Shown here in pieces: positions 10,661 to 21,649 of a stretch of 64,000 nucleotides of DNA (position 1 is the stretch's first letter; every line of letters starts with the position of its first letter). The notes under the pieces are model-generated. The model saw nothing but the letters and a program-made list of their open reading frames with translations. It searched no databases and was not told the origin of the DNA. The position numbers and the translations under genes are program-made. Origin of the DNA: Saxidomus purpurata (Eukaryota > Mollusca > Bivalvia > Venerida > Veneridae); assembly GCA_022818135.1 (NCBI GenBank), contig JAFMSR010000018.1, positions 3,744,331-3,808,330 on the forward strand, read 5' to 3'.

Positions 10661-13603
10661 ATATTACTTGATAGAACACCCGGCAAAGTTAGTTAACTTA
10701 AAGAGGTCGTTTCATGCACTGCGTATATTTGTGTTTAAAATTACTAATGAGAACTGAGTTTTGGATTTGAAAGATTCAACTTTTATTATGTCGCTACCAC
10801 AAGGCGGTGGGACATATTGTGATCTTTTCGTCATTCCGCCCTCCAGTCTGTGCGTCCGTCCCTCTGCCCGTCCATCCTCTGTTTTTGTGTATTGAAGTGA
10901 ATTAATTGAGACTATTGATAGAGGACAATTAAAGAACGTGCAATGCATAGTAACAATAATTCTAGCTTCATTATTTTTGGGTTACTGCCCTTAGTTACTT
11001 TTTCTTGTGTGGCGCATGACTCGAAAAGTAATGATACTTCATCAATGAAATGAAGTTCAGTGCATAGAACCATAATTTTAGCTTCGATATCTTTTGAGAG
11101 ACTGCACTTCGTTACATTTTCATGTGAAACATAACTTTAAAGGTACTGAACGGAAACAGTTGCGAATGTATATATTGATGGACGACAATGAGAGGAAGTG
11201 CTGTGCACAAGAAGCATTATTTTAGCTTCGTTATATCATAAGTCATTGCAATTTGAAGAGTATAACTAAAAAGAATGAAGGGCATGAATACATTCTTCCT
11301 GTATATCAATATAGATATATAAATGTATAGAGAAAAATGAAACTGTACAAAAACCACTGCAGTAACTCTAGTTTCAATTACTTTACCAGATAATCCTACC
11401 ATGTTTGAAGCTATAAAAGAGGTCAAAAGGAAACCACGGTTGTTTTAAATGCATTAAAATAAGTGTTGCTATTTTCAATGAAAGCCTCTAGTGACAACTT
11501 TTATTCTTAAGTGACACCTTGATACAACAAAGCGGAATGTTGCGGTTGTGTTGCGTTTAAAGTCTACCTTTGACTCGTGTGTTTTTCCTATAAACAAAAC
11601 CCAGTGTTTTGTGCTGCATATTCAGTTGCCACAAAGACCAGAGTTCTGCATGGAACATGGAATTTCTTGAGCAACTACTATAGAAACAATCACCGAAACA
11701 TCCTCGCATATTTTATAAACTTACATATGGGGATTTCAGAAAAAAGAAAACAAATGGGAGACGGACTTTTGGCCTGCCACGGACTGAGAGTGGTCACGAT
11801 AGCTCACAATTTATTATAAATATTACAGATAACAGCTACACAATGTATCTGGATATTCTACTTTTATTTGCATTTTTTCCTCTAGCATTAAACCGTCCTT
11901 ACCATTAAACGATCATTAATATATGCAATGTATCTAAATTTTCTGTTCTGTTACATTTTCCTTCTTAATATTTTACTATTTATAACTTAACGCATCAGAG
12001 ACAACAAGTCATCACTCAGTCTCTTATAATTTTCATTATTATTAATATTATTATTATTATAATTATAATTATACTTTCCGGTTTATTACGCAGTTAGAAA
12101 TTAAAATGTGGAAGAAGCTTTTCAAAGAAAACGAACGTGGCTTCTCTTTCAACTGATTGAAATATCAACCCTATTTCAACACACCAGCAAAGTGAAATTT
12201 TGTTTGGTGTTGCTACATGAAAGCGAAATTAAAATCATATTATTTCTATTTCACCTCAACCTTCCCTTCCATTTGGTTTTTTTCCTCATTTAAATATAAT
12301 ATTCAGCTTTTACTGAATTCCGGTAAGAGATTGTCCCTGCTCTTCATTATTCTTGTTTTGTGACTGTTGATAGGTTATGCTTTAGAGTATGCTTTTAATA
12401 GTGAAATGAAACAACAATTGCCTAATTGTAATTATAATTTTCACATCAGGCAGAATGTATTTATTAAGATTAAAGTTTCGTCTAAAATATGAAATATACT
12501 AAAAGCTTCCAATAATAAACAATAAACTATTAGTAACAAACAAATTTATTTGCTTCAAAAAGTCAATTCGTTAATGTAATGTACTCCTTTGAAAGCATAT
12601 ATTAATTCTCTTTAAATGTACAGTTTCACAGAACCTAAGAATAAAACCTCTTATAACACATATCAAAAGTAAGATCAAAATAATAGCATATAGCAAAACA
12701 AGTTTTTGATTATTGCTCTGTACGTAACCCAGGTCTAATATATTGTCTTTTCAGCCATTCCGGATGTGAATATTTATTGTCGTCTGTTCTATTGCTTTAA
12801 GTTCTCGATGCAAAGGCCCTTTGATACAAAATGATGTTATAACAAAATTTAATAAGTATTTAGTTTAATGTAAATTTCAAATATTTAAGAACAGCATCGG
12901 GAAGACGATATTATTTTTTATCAAGTTTGTTGGTAGTTGAAAGAAACATAGTGTATTTGTAAGGTAATTTTGCATACAAAATAATTCTACTACAGAGCGC
13001 GTGAATATTTCTCCATACAGAGCTTATTACCCATCGTTATCTGCTATGAAAACCCATCGTTATCTGCTATGAAACGATGAACCGTTTTGTCCTCATATTG
13101 AAATTAATCTCCTTAAAAGACTAGCAAGCGTTTTTACCGTTTTACATATATAAGCCAATGATTATTCATTTAACTTGAACTCGTTTGAATTTCTGCAATC
13201 ACATACAAACAATTAATTAGAGAGCTTTTATCTTATACAGCGTAGCTAGCTGTGTCATTGAGTATAGAGCAATTACCTTGTAGAGTACACGTTCACGTGA
13301 ATTTTGAGACCAGTGTATGAGCATTTTGAAATAGATTTATTTTTGCATTTTTTATATCCTGTATTGTATTTTCTTTTGATTAACATCTTATATTACTTCG
13401 ATTACTGAGGTATAATCGCCTTTTTTAATAACTAATGTCAAACCCATGGGAGTAAACGTTTAGACGGCGCTAAACGTCTGTGTCAAGGGAATTAAAGAAA
13501 ACACTGCTAAACTGCAAATAAAATACAAAAACTAAATGAACATAGATATGAATAAAAGATACCGTTACATTATATTTTACAAACGGTTGCATTGTAATAA
13601 GCA
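10661..13603. other. Non-coding stretch with an old degenerate element
   Basis: 10793-11440 begins with ACCACAAGGCGGTGGGACAT and runs into repeated segments of the type TTAGCTTC..TTACT..CATAACT, the pattern of old non-autonomous elements in bivalve DNA. 12030-12075 is an ATT/ATA-rich low-complexity run. A 23-bp direct duplication occurs at 13029-13075 (CCCATCGTTATCTGCTATG twice). No exon is supported. Confidence 0.4.
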
Positions 13604-13860
13604 TGTGGGCCTCGATAGCTCAGTGTTTATGGTGTTCGCCTCCGGAATGGGAGGTCCCGGGTTCGAATCGCAGCCCGAGCACGAGATGTGTCTTTGGGCA
13701 AAGACACTGATGCAACACGTGCCTCCAAGATGCGAATCGGTAGCAGCGATGTCAAAATCGCTGCCTCTCGCGAGCGAGCGTGGTTACATCTGGAATGAGT
13801 GTTCGAGAGCGATTCAATAAGCTACGGAGCTTTCTTCGTAATCGAACTTAAATAATTCGT
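13604..13860 (+). mobile_element. tRNA-derived SINE with a conserved central domain
   Basis: The tRNA-like head has box A (TAGCTCAGTGTTTATGG) and box B (GGGTTCGAATCGC). It is followed by TGTCTTTGGGCAAAGACACT, similar to the deeply conserved TCCTTGGGCAAGACAC core known from several animal SINE superfamilies. The tail contains AGCTACGGAGCTTTCTTC; a matching tail fragment lies at 50525-50610. Reading the SINE as protein gives a spurious open frame. Confidence 0.82.
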
Positions 13861-14277
13861 ATAAACTCATTAGCATAAGCACTGTATCTATTAAATTACA
13901 TCTAAATTTAATATTTACATTAAGTTAGAGATAATTGAAAATTTGCACCTGCAATTTTATGCTGACAATCTTCTATTATAATACGTTGTTAAGCTAATCC
14001 TTGAGATTTTCAAATGTTCACTCGACGGAACACTGTATGCACTTCCTTTAAGGATGGTTTAAAGTCTGCAGAATATATTATTGGCATGGTATTAAATTTT
14101 TAGTATTAAATCGAGTTTGTTAATGTGTTGTTTCCGAAATATCACATTTTTATTGTCACATCAGAGGTTTGTAAGGACTACTTTATAGTTTACTGTTTCG
14201 TATTATAAACAGCAGGACCAGAAAGGTGACAAGTTTGGAATAGAACGGATCGTTGTTACTCCATAGCAGAATCTTAC
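13861..14277. other. Non-coding stretch
   Basis: AT-rich; nothing recognisable seen. Confidence 0.4.
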
Positions 14278-14605
14278 CTATTTTAGCTTTAATTCAATCT
14301 TTGAATTCCATTGTGAGAAGGAAGCGATATTGATGAACAGAAAAGTTTGAAAAGTGTCATGGCAGGTAAATTTTTCAAATCATTTTCGTTTTTAAGATTT
14401 CCTTCGTACGAATGTTCCATGTTAATTATTTCAGGTGCATCTCACCTCACAGTTTCCACACACGCTACGGTAAATAATTAAAATATTAAGTCCTAATTAG
14501 AGTATGTTCCCTTAAAAATTGTTATCTTTCTAAATCTAAATAAATAAGAGAACTGAATTTACCAAGTGGAATCAAGATTGGGTTTAAAGTTTGGCCTTTT
14601 ATGAC
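14278..14605 (+). repeat. Segmental duplicate of the 32.78-34.0 kb region (first-exon copy 1)
   Basis: Matches the DNA around the DEG/ENaC micro-exon at 32.86 kb: TTTGAATTCCATTGTGAGAA, then AAAAGTGTCATGGCAGGTAA, then CGTTTTTAAGATT. Farther on, CAAGTGGAATCAAGATTG aligns with CAAGTGGCATCAAGATTG near 33.97 kb. The giant palindrome now separates the two duplicates. Confidence 0.6.
14359..14365 (+). CDS. Candidate micro first coding exon (Met-Ala plus a split codon), DEG/ENaC locus, copy 1
   Basis: ATGGCAG followed directly by GTAAAT, a usable donor. It ends in phase 1, matching the acceptor at 34730, so splicing would read Met-Ala-Glu-Pro-Ser. Two homologous copies lie at 32862 and 33037. The inference rests on duplication, donor and phase; the exon is too short to prove by sequence alone. 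Confidence 0.35.
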
Positions 14606-15099
14606 AAAGAGCTTACGGTGATTAAACTCTTACACGAGCAAAGCGAACAATCGGCATTCTATTCACGTTTCGCACGGGTATATCAGGCTAAATGCTCATA
14701 AATATGAAAAAATGAAGCTGTCCCCTTCACCAAAATGCTAACGTGGTAACGTGCAAACAGCAAATCACTTACTTCAGCCATGTTCATTATATGAACAGAA
14801 TAGAAGAATTAAATTTTAGTAACCACTTAGTATATTACTTAATAAGTGGTTATCTAAGTGAAGAGAAAGCATAAACCATGTATACACTGTTCTGTATCTG
14901 TTGTACTAAGCAAAGTCGTAGCCTTTGTATTATATATATTGGAGTAGCAAAGTGTAGCTTGTCTCTTGACATTTTTTCACAGTTGGAGGATTCACTATCA
15001 TATCTACAGGTCTAGCTTCGAGTGGGTTCTGTGCTTCATGGTATTTAGGATTATTCGTCTTCTTAGCATTGTTTTCAGCCCTCCTTAAACTATAATGTT
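14606..15099. other. Non-coding stretch before the giant palindrome
   Basis: AT-rich; no exon with the STLHG motif of the DEG/ENaC second exon was found here, so the first-exon duplicate at 14.36 kb has no second exon of its own in view. Confidence 0.4.
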
Positions 15100-15187
15100 A
15101 TTAATCAAGTGATTTCATATTGGCCTTGTTATTTGTCCGAGTGTGGTCGTATTGGCCCAAGGCCGAATATGAAATCACTTGATTAAT
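15100..15187. repeat. Hairpin at the left end of the giant palindrome
   Basis: Arms 15100-15125 and 15161-15187 are inverted copies (ATTAATCAAGTGATTTCATA on the outside, GGCC at the inner ends) with one extra base. The loop carries CGTATTGGCCC. The first tandem array begins directly after the right arm. Confidence 0.88.
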
Positions 15188-15545
15188 ATGTTCGTGAAGT
15201 TGGCAGACTGGCAGCGTAGCAGCGTGAAGTTGGCAGACTGGCAGCGTAGCAGCGTGAACTTGGCAGACTGGCAGCGTAGCAGCGTGAACTTGGCAGACTG
15301 GCAGCGTAGCAGCCTAGCAGCGTGAACTTGGCAGACTGGCAGACTGGCAGCGTAGCAGCGTGAACTTGGCAGACAGGCAGCGTAGCAGCCTAGCAGCGTG
15401 AACTTGGCAGACTGGCAGCGTAGCGGCGTGAACTTGGCAGACTGGCAGCGTAGCAGCGTGAACTTGGCAGACTGGCAGCTTAGCAGCCTAGCAGCGTGAA
15501 CTTGGCAGACTGGCAGCTTAGCAGCCTAGCAGCGTGAACTTGGCT
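15188..15545 (+). repeat. Array A, left arm (about 30-bp units)
   Basis: Units built from GTGAACTTGGCAGACTGGCA followed by GCGTAGCAGC, repeated about ten times with occasional CTAGCAG insertions. Confidence 0.93.
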
Positions 15546-18420
15546 ATATTGAATGAAATGGATGTTTAAAATATGACAGAAGCACGAATTATGCGTAGAT
15601 ACAAATAATATACACGCCCTTTCATTTTTATATTTTATATCTTATACCGGTTTTCATTAGTTTCCGTTACTTGAAGAGTTTTCGCTGCAAGCAGACTTTT
15701 CGCTGCCAGCAGCCCAGCAACTCAGCAGACCAGCAGCTCAGCAGACCAACAGATCAGCAGCTCAGCAGACCAGCAGATCAGCAGTTCAGTAGCCGAAACT
15801 TCAAAGTTTAATATTGTGCTATATTGAATGAAATGTTTTTTTTTTCTCAAAAATTCGACAGAAGCACGAATTATGCGTAGAAACAATAAATACACGCCCT
15901 TTCATTTTGATATTTTATATTTTATTTTCATAAATTTACATTACTTGAAGAGTTTTCGCTACAAGTAGACTTTTCGCTGCCAGCAACTCAGCAGACCAGT
16001 CGCTCAGCAGACCAGCAGCTCAGCAGACCAGCAGCTCAGCAAACTAGCAGACCAGCAGCTCAGCAGCTCAGCAGACTAGCAGCTCAGCAGCTCAGCAGAC
16101 CAGCAGCTCAGCAGATCAGCAGCCGAAACTTCAAAGTTTAAGATTGTGCTATATTGAATGAAATGGATGTTTAAAATACGACAGAAGCACAAATTATGCG
16201 TAGATACAATTAATAAACATTTTGATGTTTTATATCTTATACCGGTATTCATTAGTTTCCGTTACTTAAAGAGTTTTTGATGCAATCAGACTTTTCGCTG
16301 CCAGCAGCCCAGCAACTCAGCAGCTCAGCAGACCAGCAGATCAACAGACCAGCAGATCAGCAGCTCAGCAGACCAGCAGCTCAGCAGACCTGCAGTTTAG
16401 CAGCCGAAACTTCAAAGTTTAATATTGTGCTATATTGAATGAAAATGTTTTTTTTTTCAAAAATACGACAGAAGCACGAATTATGCGTAGAAACAATAAA
16501 TACACGCCCTTTCATTTTGATATTTTATATTTTATATTCATAAGTTTACGTTACTTGAAGAGTTTTCGTTGCAAGCAAACTTTTCGCTGCCAGCAGCCCA
16601 GCAACTCAGCAGACCAGCAGCTCAGCAGCTCAGCAGACCAGCAGCTCAGCAGCTCAGCAGACCAGCAGCTCAGCAGACTAGCAGCTCAGCAGACTAGCAG
16701 CTCAGCAGCTCTGCAGACCAACAGACCAGCAGCTCAGCAGCCGAAACTTCAAAGTTTAAGATTGTGCTATATTGAATGAAATGGATGTTTAAAATACGAC
16801 AGAAGCACAAATTATGCGTAGATACAATTAATACAAATTTTGATATTTTATATCTTATACCGGTATTCATTAGTTTCCGTTACTTGAAGAGTTTTTGATG
16901 CAAGCCGACTTTTCGCTGCCAGCAGCCTAGCAACTCAGCAGCTCAGCAGACCAGCAGCTCAGCAGACCAGCAGATCAGCAGATCATCAGACCAGCAGCTC
17001 AGCAGACTAGCAGCTCAGCAGCTCAGCAGCTCAGCAGACTAGCAGCTCAGCAGCTCAGCAGCCGAAATTTCAAAGTCTAAGATTGTGCTATATTGAATTA
17101 AATGGATGTTTATAATACGACAGAAGCACAAATTATGCGTAGATACAATTAATATACATTTTGATATTTTATATCTTATACCGGTATTCATTAGTTTCCG
17201 CTACTTGAAAATTTTTGCTGCAAGCAGACGTTTCGCTGCCAGCAGCCCAGCAACTCAGCAAACCAGCAGCTCAGCAGACCAGCAGATCAGCCGCTCAGCA
17301 GACCAGCAGCTCAGCAGACCAGCAGCTCAGCAGACCAGCAGACCAATAGTTCAACAGCCGAAACTTTAAAGTTTAAGATTGTGCTTTATTGAATGAAATG
17401 GATGTTCAAAATACGATAGAAGCACCAACTACGCGTAGATACAATTAATATACACGCCCTTTCATTTGAATGTTTTATATCTTATATTGATTAGTTTAAG
17501 TTACTTGAAGAGTTTTCGTCGCAAGCAAACTTTTCGCTGCCAGCAGCCCGGCAACCGTCAATAGACCAGCAGCTCAGCAGTCCAGCAGCTCAGCAGACTA
17601 GCAGCTCAGCAGCTCAGCAGCTCAGCAGCTCAGCAGACCAGCAGCTCAGCAGAACAGCAGCTCAGCAGCTCAGCAGCCGAAACTTCAAAGTTTAAGATTG
17701 TGCTATACATGTATTGAAATGGATGTTTAAAATACGACAGAAGCACGAATTATGCATAGATAAAATTAATTTACACTCCCTTTCATTTTGATACTTTATA
17801 TCCTATATTCATAAGTTTCCGTTACTAGAAGAGCTTTCGTTGCAAGCAGACTTTTCGCTGCCAGCAGCCCAGCAGACCAGCAGACCAGCAGACCAGCAGC
17901 TCAGCAGACCAGCAGCTCAGCAGACCAGCAGTTCAGCAGCCGAATTTTCAGAGTTTAAGACTGTGCTATATTGAATGAAATGGATGTTAAAAATGACAGA
18001 AGCACGGATTATGCATAGATACAATTAATTTACACGCCCTATGTTTGATACTTTTTATCTTATTTCCGTTAGTTTCCGTTACTAGGAAAGTTTTGTTGCA
18101 AGCAGACTTTTTGCTGCCAGCAGTCCAGCGCCAGCAGTCCAGCAGACCAGCAACTCAGCATACCAGCAGACCAGCAACTCAGCAGACCTGCAGCCCAGCA
18201 GCCTAAACTAATCTAGCTGCAACAGGAGCACGATGTATGCGTAGATACAATTATGTTACACGCCCTTCTATTTTGATATTTTATATCTTATTTTCATTAG
18301 TTTTCGCTGCTAGCAGACTTTTCGCTGCCAGCGGCCCAGCAGCTCAGCAGACCAGCAGCTCAGCAGACCAGCAGGCAAAACTTATCCAGCTGCAACAGGA
18401 GCACGATATATGCGTAGATA
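15545..18420 (+). repeat. Array B, left arm (about 300-bp composite units)
   Basis: Each unit has a conserved part of about 180 bp (TGTGCTATATTGAATGAAAT ... ACGCCCTTTCATTTTGATAT ... TTTTCGCTGCCAGCAG) and a variable minisatellite of CAGCAGACCAG and CAGCTCAG blocks, closed by CCGAAACTTCAAAGTTTAA. Unit starts lie near 15546, 15819, 16147, 16427, 16767, 17086, 17386, 17700 and 17966. The minisatellite reads open in several frames as Ser/Ala/Gln repeats; this is a by-product of the CAG/CTC composition, not a protein gene. Confidence 0.92.
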
Positions 18421-18444
18421 CAACTATTTTATACGACCTTTTAT

Positions 18445-19593
18445 TAACCAGGTTTTCAATTTTGAAAATCCTGGTTATTAGATTGGGGTATGGCGGGCGG
18501 ATGGGCGGATGGGCGGATGGGCGGATGGGCGGGCGTCAAACGAAATTGTGTCCGCTCTGTAACTCTTCAACCCTTTGAAGAATTTTGATGAAACTTCAGA
18601 CAAATGTTTACCACATCAAGATGACGTGCAGAACGCATGTTCCGCATGGCTGGCTCCAAGGTCAAGGTCACAGTGACATTAACATTGAAAATCCTGTCCG
18701 CTCTGTAACTCTTCAACCCTTTGAAGAATTTTGATGAAACTTCAGACAAATGTTTACCACATCAAGATGACGTGCAGAACGCATGTTCCGCATGGCTGGC
18801 TCCAAGGTCAAGGTCACAGTGACATTAACATTGAAAATCCTGTTTACATGATTTTAACTTGATTTGGCAGTCAAAGGTCATATCATCTTTGGAGGTAATT
18901 TAAAAAAGATATGATATATTATTTCATGTCTACTTTGTAACTTGTTTTTTTTAACCAGGTTTTCAATTTTGAAAATCCTGGTTATTAGATTGGGGTATGG
19001 CGGGCGGATGGGCGGATGGGCGGGCGTCAAACGAAATTGTGTCCGCTCTGTAACTCTTCAACCCTTTGAAGAATTTTGATGAAACTTCAGACAAATGTTT
19101 ACCACATCAAGATGACGTGCAGAACGCATGTTCCGCATGGCTGGCTCCAAGGTCAAGGTCACAGTGACATTAACATTGAAAATCCTGTCCGCTCTGTAAC
19201 TCTTCAACCCTTTGAAGAATTTTGATCACAAAATGGTGTGGGCTGCTATATAGAGTCGGGTAATAACATTGATTAACAATTGTTGCCCATTTTAACAATA
19301 TAATCTATTTGCTTTCTTTTTCAGCAGTTGATGTCTCAATGATTGTACTAAAACATCTATAGAACCCTCTCAAACTTGCTTTCATTTAACTCAAATTGTT
19401 GTCTCATTATTAAGTATACTCCTTGCAGACAGTATTGTTAGCCGAAATTTACATCCTACTCATTATCATGTATTCTCATGAATATTATCTTTTCCTTCAT
19501 GTCATGTTATAATCTTTTGAATATTCATAGCAATCTTCATTCCAAAATTCATACTATAGTATAGAATCAGAACAACATTTTTGAAAACCTGGT
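18445..19593 (+). mobile_element. Nested MITE-like elements interrupting array B
   Basis: Two starts (18445 and 18953) of AACCAGGTTTTCAATTTTG, each followed by CCTGGTTATTAGATTGGGG and a GGGCGGAT minisatellite. The second start pairs with an exact 14-bp inverted terminus TTGAAAACCTGGTT at 19580-19593. An internal block of about 150 bp, with CAAGGTCAAGGTCACAGTGA, is repeated three times (a partial fourth at 19188). Absent from the right arm, so inserted after the palindrome formed or lost there. Array B resumes at about 19620. Confidence 0.82.
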
Positions 19594-19619
19594 TTCGTGG
19601 CATTGCCATGTTTCTTGTT

Positions 19620-19935
19620 TTGATATATATTCATAAGTTTTCGCTACTAGATGAGTTTTCGCTGCTAGCAGACATTTTGCTGCCAGCAGCTCAGCAGCCC
19701 AGCAGCTCAGCAGACCAGCAACTCAGCAGTTCAGCAGCCGAAACTTCAAACTTAAAGATTCTGCTCAATTTTATTAAATTGGGTTTTTAAATGCAACAGA
19801 AGCACTAAATATGCGTGGATACAATTATTTTACACGCTCTTTTACTTTTGATACTTTATATCGTATTTTTCTTAGTTTTCGCTGCTATAAGAGTTCTTGC
19901 TGCTAGTAGACTTTTCGCTGCCAGCAGAGTTTTCG
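19620..19935 (+). repeat. Array B remnants after the MITE insertion
   Basis: TTTTCGCTGCTAGCAGACAT and CAGCAGCTCAG blocks continue, with decay towards the right. Confidence 0.75.
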
Positions 19936-21095
19936 CTTTGTAAAAGGCAAGACAATATGAAAGAATATGAAGAATCGTGAGAAATGGCGTCCAAAAAAGC
20001 GACAGAAAGATGGGATATTATGCCATATGTTAAGTAGAAACAGACTATAACTCTGTCAAAATGCTTTGTAATGTTTGATACTAAATCCAAGCTTAATACG
20101 TACTTATTAACATGTGTACTGAAATATTATCTTAATCAAGTTTAAAGCTTAAAGGTCCACTACTAAGCGAAAATTAAGTGACAGTTATTTCAATGGCAAA
20201 TATATTATCTTATGCAAGACACTAAATAATGAAGATTGTTAGGTTAAAATTAACAGAAAGTGTTCGGAACACGAAGAAAAGTATGTGTATTATGTTGAAA
20301 TCTCAGTAATTTGACAAAATGACCACCCAGGTATTTTTAACTTTCTTCATAATGCATAGAAAAATTAGTGTACATGTACTGTGGTTTATTTAGAATTTCT
20401 ACATACCAACTTTCATTTTTTATTAAAAATAACTGATTTCTGTGTTTTTTAAAGTATATTTGCATTTTCGCTTCCGTTAGTATTGGACCTTTAAATTTTA
20501 ATTTTGAAACTTTCTTTAGGCTAAAAAGCCCATGGGGGCCCTTACAATAAAGATATGGTAGCGAACAGTGCTTAAACAAAACTGTACTACTAGATTCTAA
20601 ACATGTATAAATGGAGAAATTTCTATATTACTATATATTTTTTTTTTCCATAACGGCATATATCAACTTTATAATAAGGTTCACAGCAATAATGATCAGA
20701 AAACTGACTGTTATATTTATAATCACAAGGAAGTTTCAAAATTAAAATTAAAATTGAAGCTTGAAATTTGTAAAATTGAAGCCATTTTTTCTGACAAATA
20801 TTGAATGACTATTTTAAAGCTATCGGAACATGTTATTTGAGACGAAAACAATACTTTGGAATAAAAAAAGTCACAACTTATTATTCCCGATTTTCTTTAA
20901 TAAACACCATCAATATTTCTAACAAAATACCAGCCAGCGCTTTTCCCTCGCACAATTTACATATGAAAATCAGTTCTCTATTAATGTGAATGCATAAAGT
21001 TTAATTTTAAAAAAGAATAGTTTAGAGTTGGTTCTTTCCAGGAACAGTTATTCAGTAAAGTGTCCGCCTGTTTAAATGACCAAAAACACGGCTAT
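19936..21095. other. AT-rich spacer inside the left arm
   Basis: No array or exon recognised. The corresponding spacer of the right arm (28715-29155) is much shorter. Confidence 0.45.
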
Positions 21096-21099
21096 ATAG

Positions 21100-21400
21100 A
21101 CGAGAATGAAGTTGGCCCCGCAGCCCCATTTATCCCCACAGCCCCGTGAAGTTAGCCCCGCAGCACCTAGTTACCCCGCATCCCCGTGAAGTTAGCCCCG
21201 CAGAACCTAGTTACCCCGCATCCCCGTGAAGTCAGCCCTGTGGCACCTAGTTACCCCGCATCCCCGTGAAGTCAGCCCCGTAGCACCTAGTTACCCCGCA
21301 TCCCCGTGAAGTCAGCCCCGTAGCACCTAGTTACCCCGCATCCCCGTGAAGTTAGCCCCGCAGCACTTAGTTACCCCGCAGCCCCGCCATGTTATCCCTA
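21100..21400 (+). repeat. Array C, left arm (40-bp units)
   Basis: Seven units with GTTAGCCCCGCAGCACCTAG; starts at 21151, 21191 and 21231 show a strict 40-base period. Strongly C-rich on this strand. Entered through AGACGAGAATGAAGTT, which is mirrored on the right arm. Confidence 0.94.
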
Positions 21401-21407
21401 TGCCACC

Positions 21408-21640
21408 ATGTCTCAACACGCATCGTGGCATATACCGCTTGAATTAACCTATGCATACATCACCACAGGACAACGAACAAACGCGGTGGTGTTGATGGGT
21501 AAAGATGTCTGCCGCTTATACCTGAGGTTTCGGGTTAGAACCCCACTGGGGTCACGACCGTACCTTCTCATATGTCATCAGTTCTATTGTCTCAGTCCCG
21601 TGCCCTCTAGTATCAATGCAACCCTGTTGCTATCGTTAAT
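21408..21640 (+). mobile_element. tRNA-SINE-like unit carried in both arms (left copy)
   Basis: Highly conserved with the inverted copy at 28150-28420. Contains a degenerate box A region (TTGATGGGTAAAGATG) and a box B-like GGGTTAGAACCCC about 40 bases further, suggesting a tRNA-derived SINE. It is also open as protein in both arms; I read that as shared ancestry, not coding. Confidence 0.45.
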
Positions 21641-21649
21641 ATAAATGTA

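Noticed and set aside
13536..13820. 94-codon open frame at the SINE as a protein gene
   Set aside because: It reads straight through the tRNA-like head and core domain of the SINE.
15600..19790. Open frames rich in Ser, Ala and Gln (for example 16435-16779 and 17106-17369) that look like low-complexity proteins
   Set aside because: They coincide with the CAG/CTC minisatellite of array B, change frame between units and have no start, splice or domain support.
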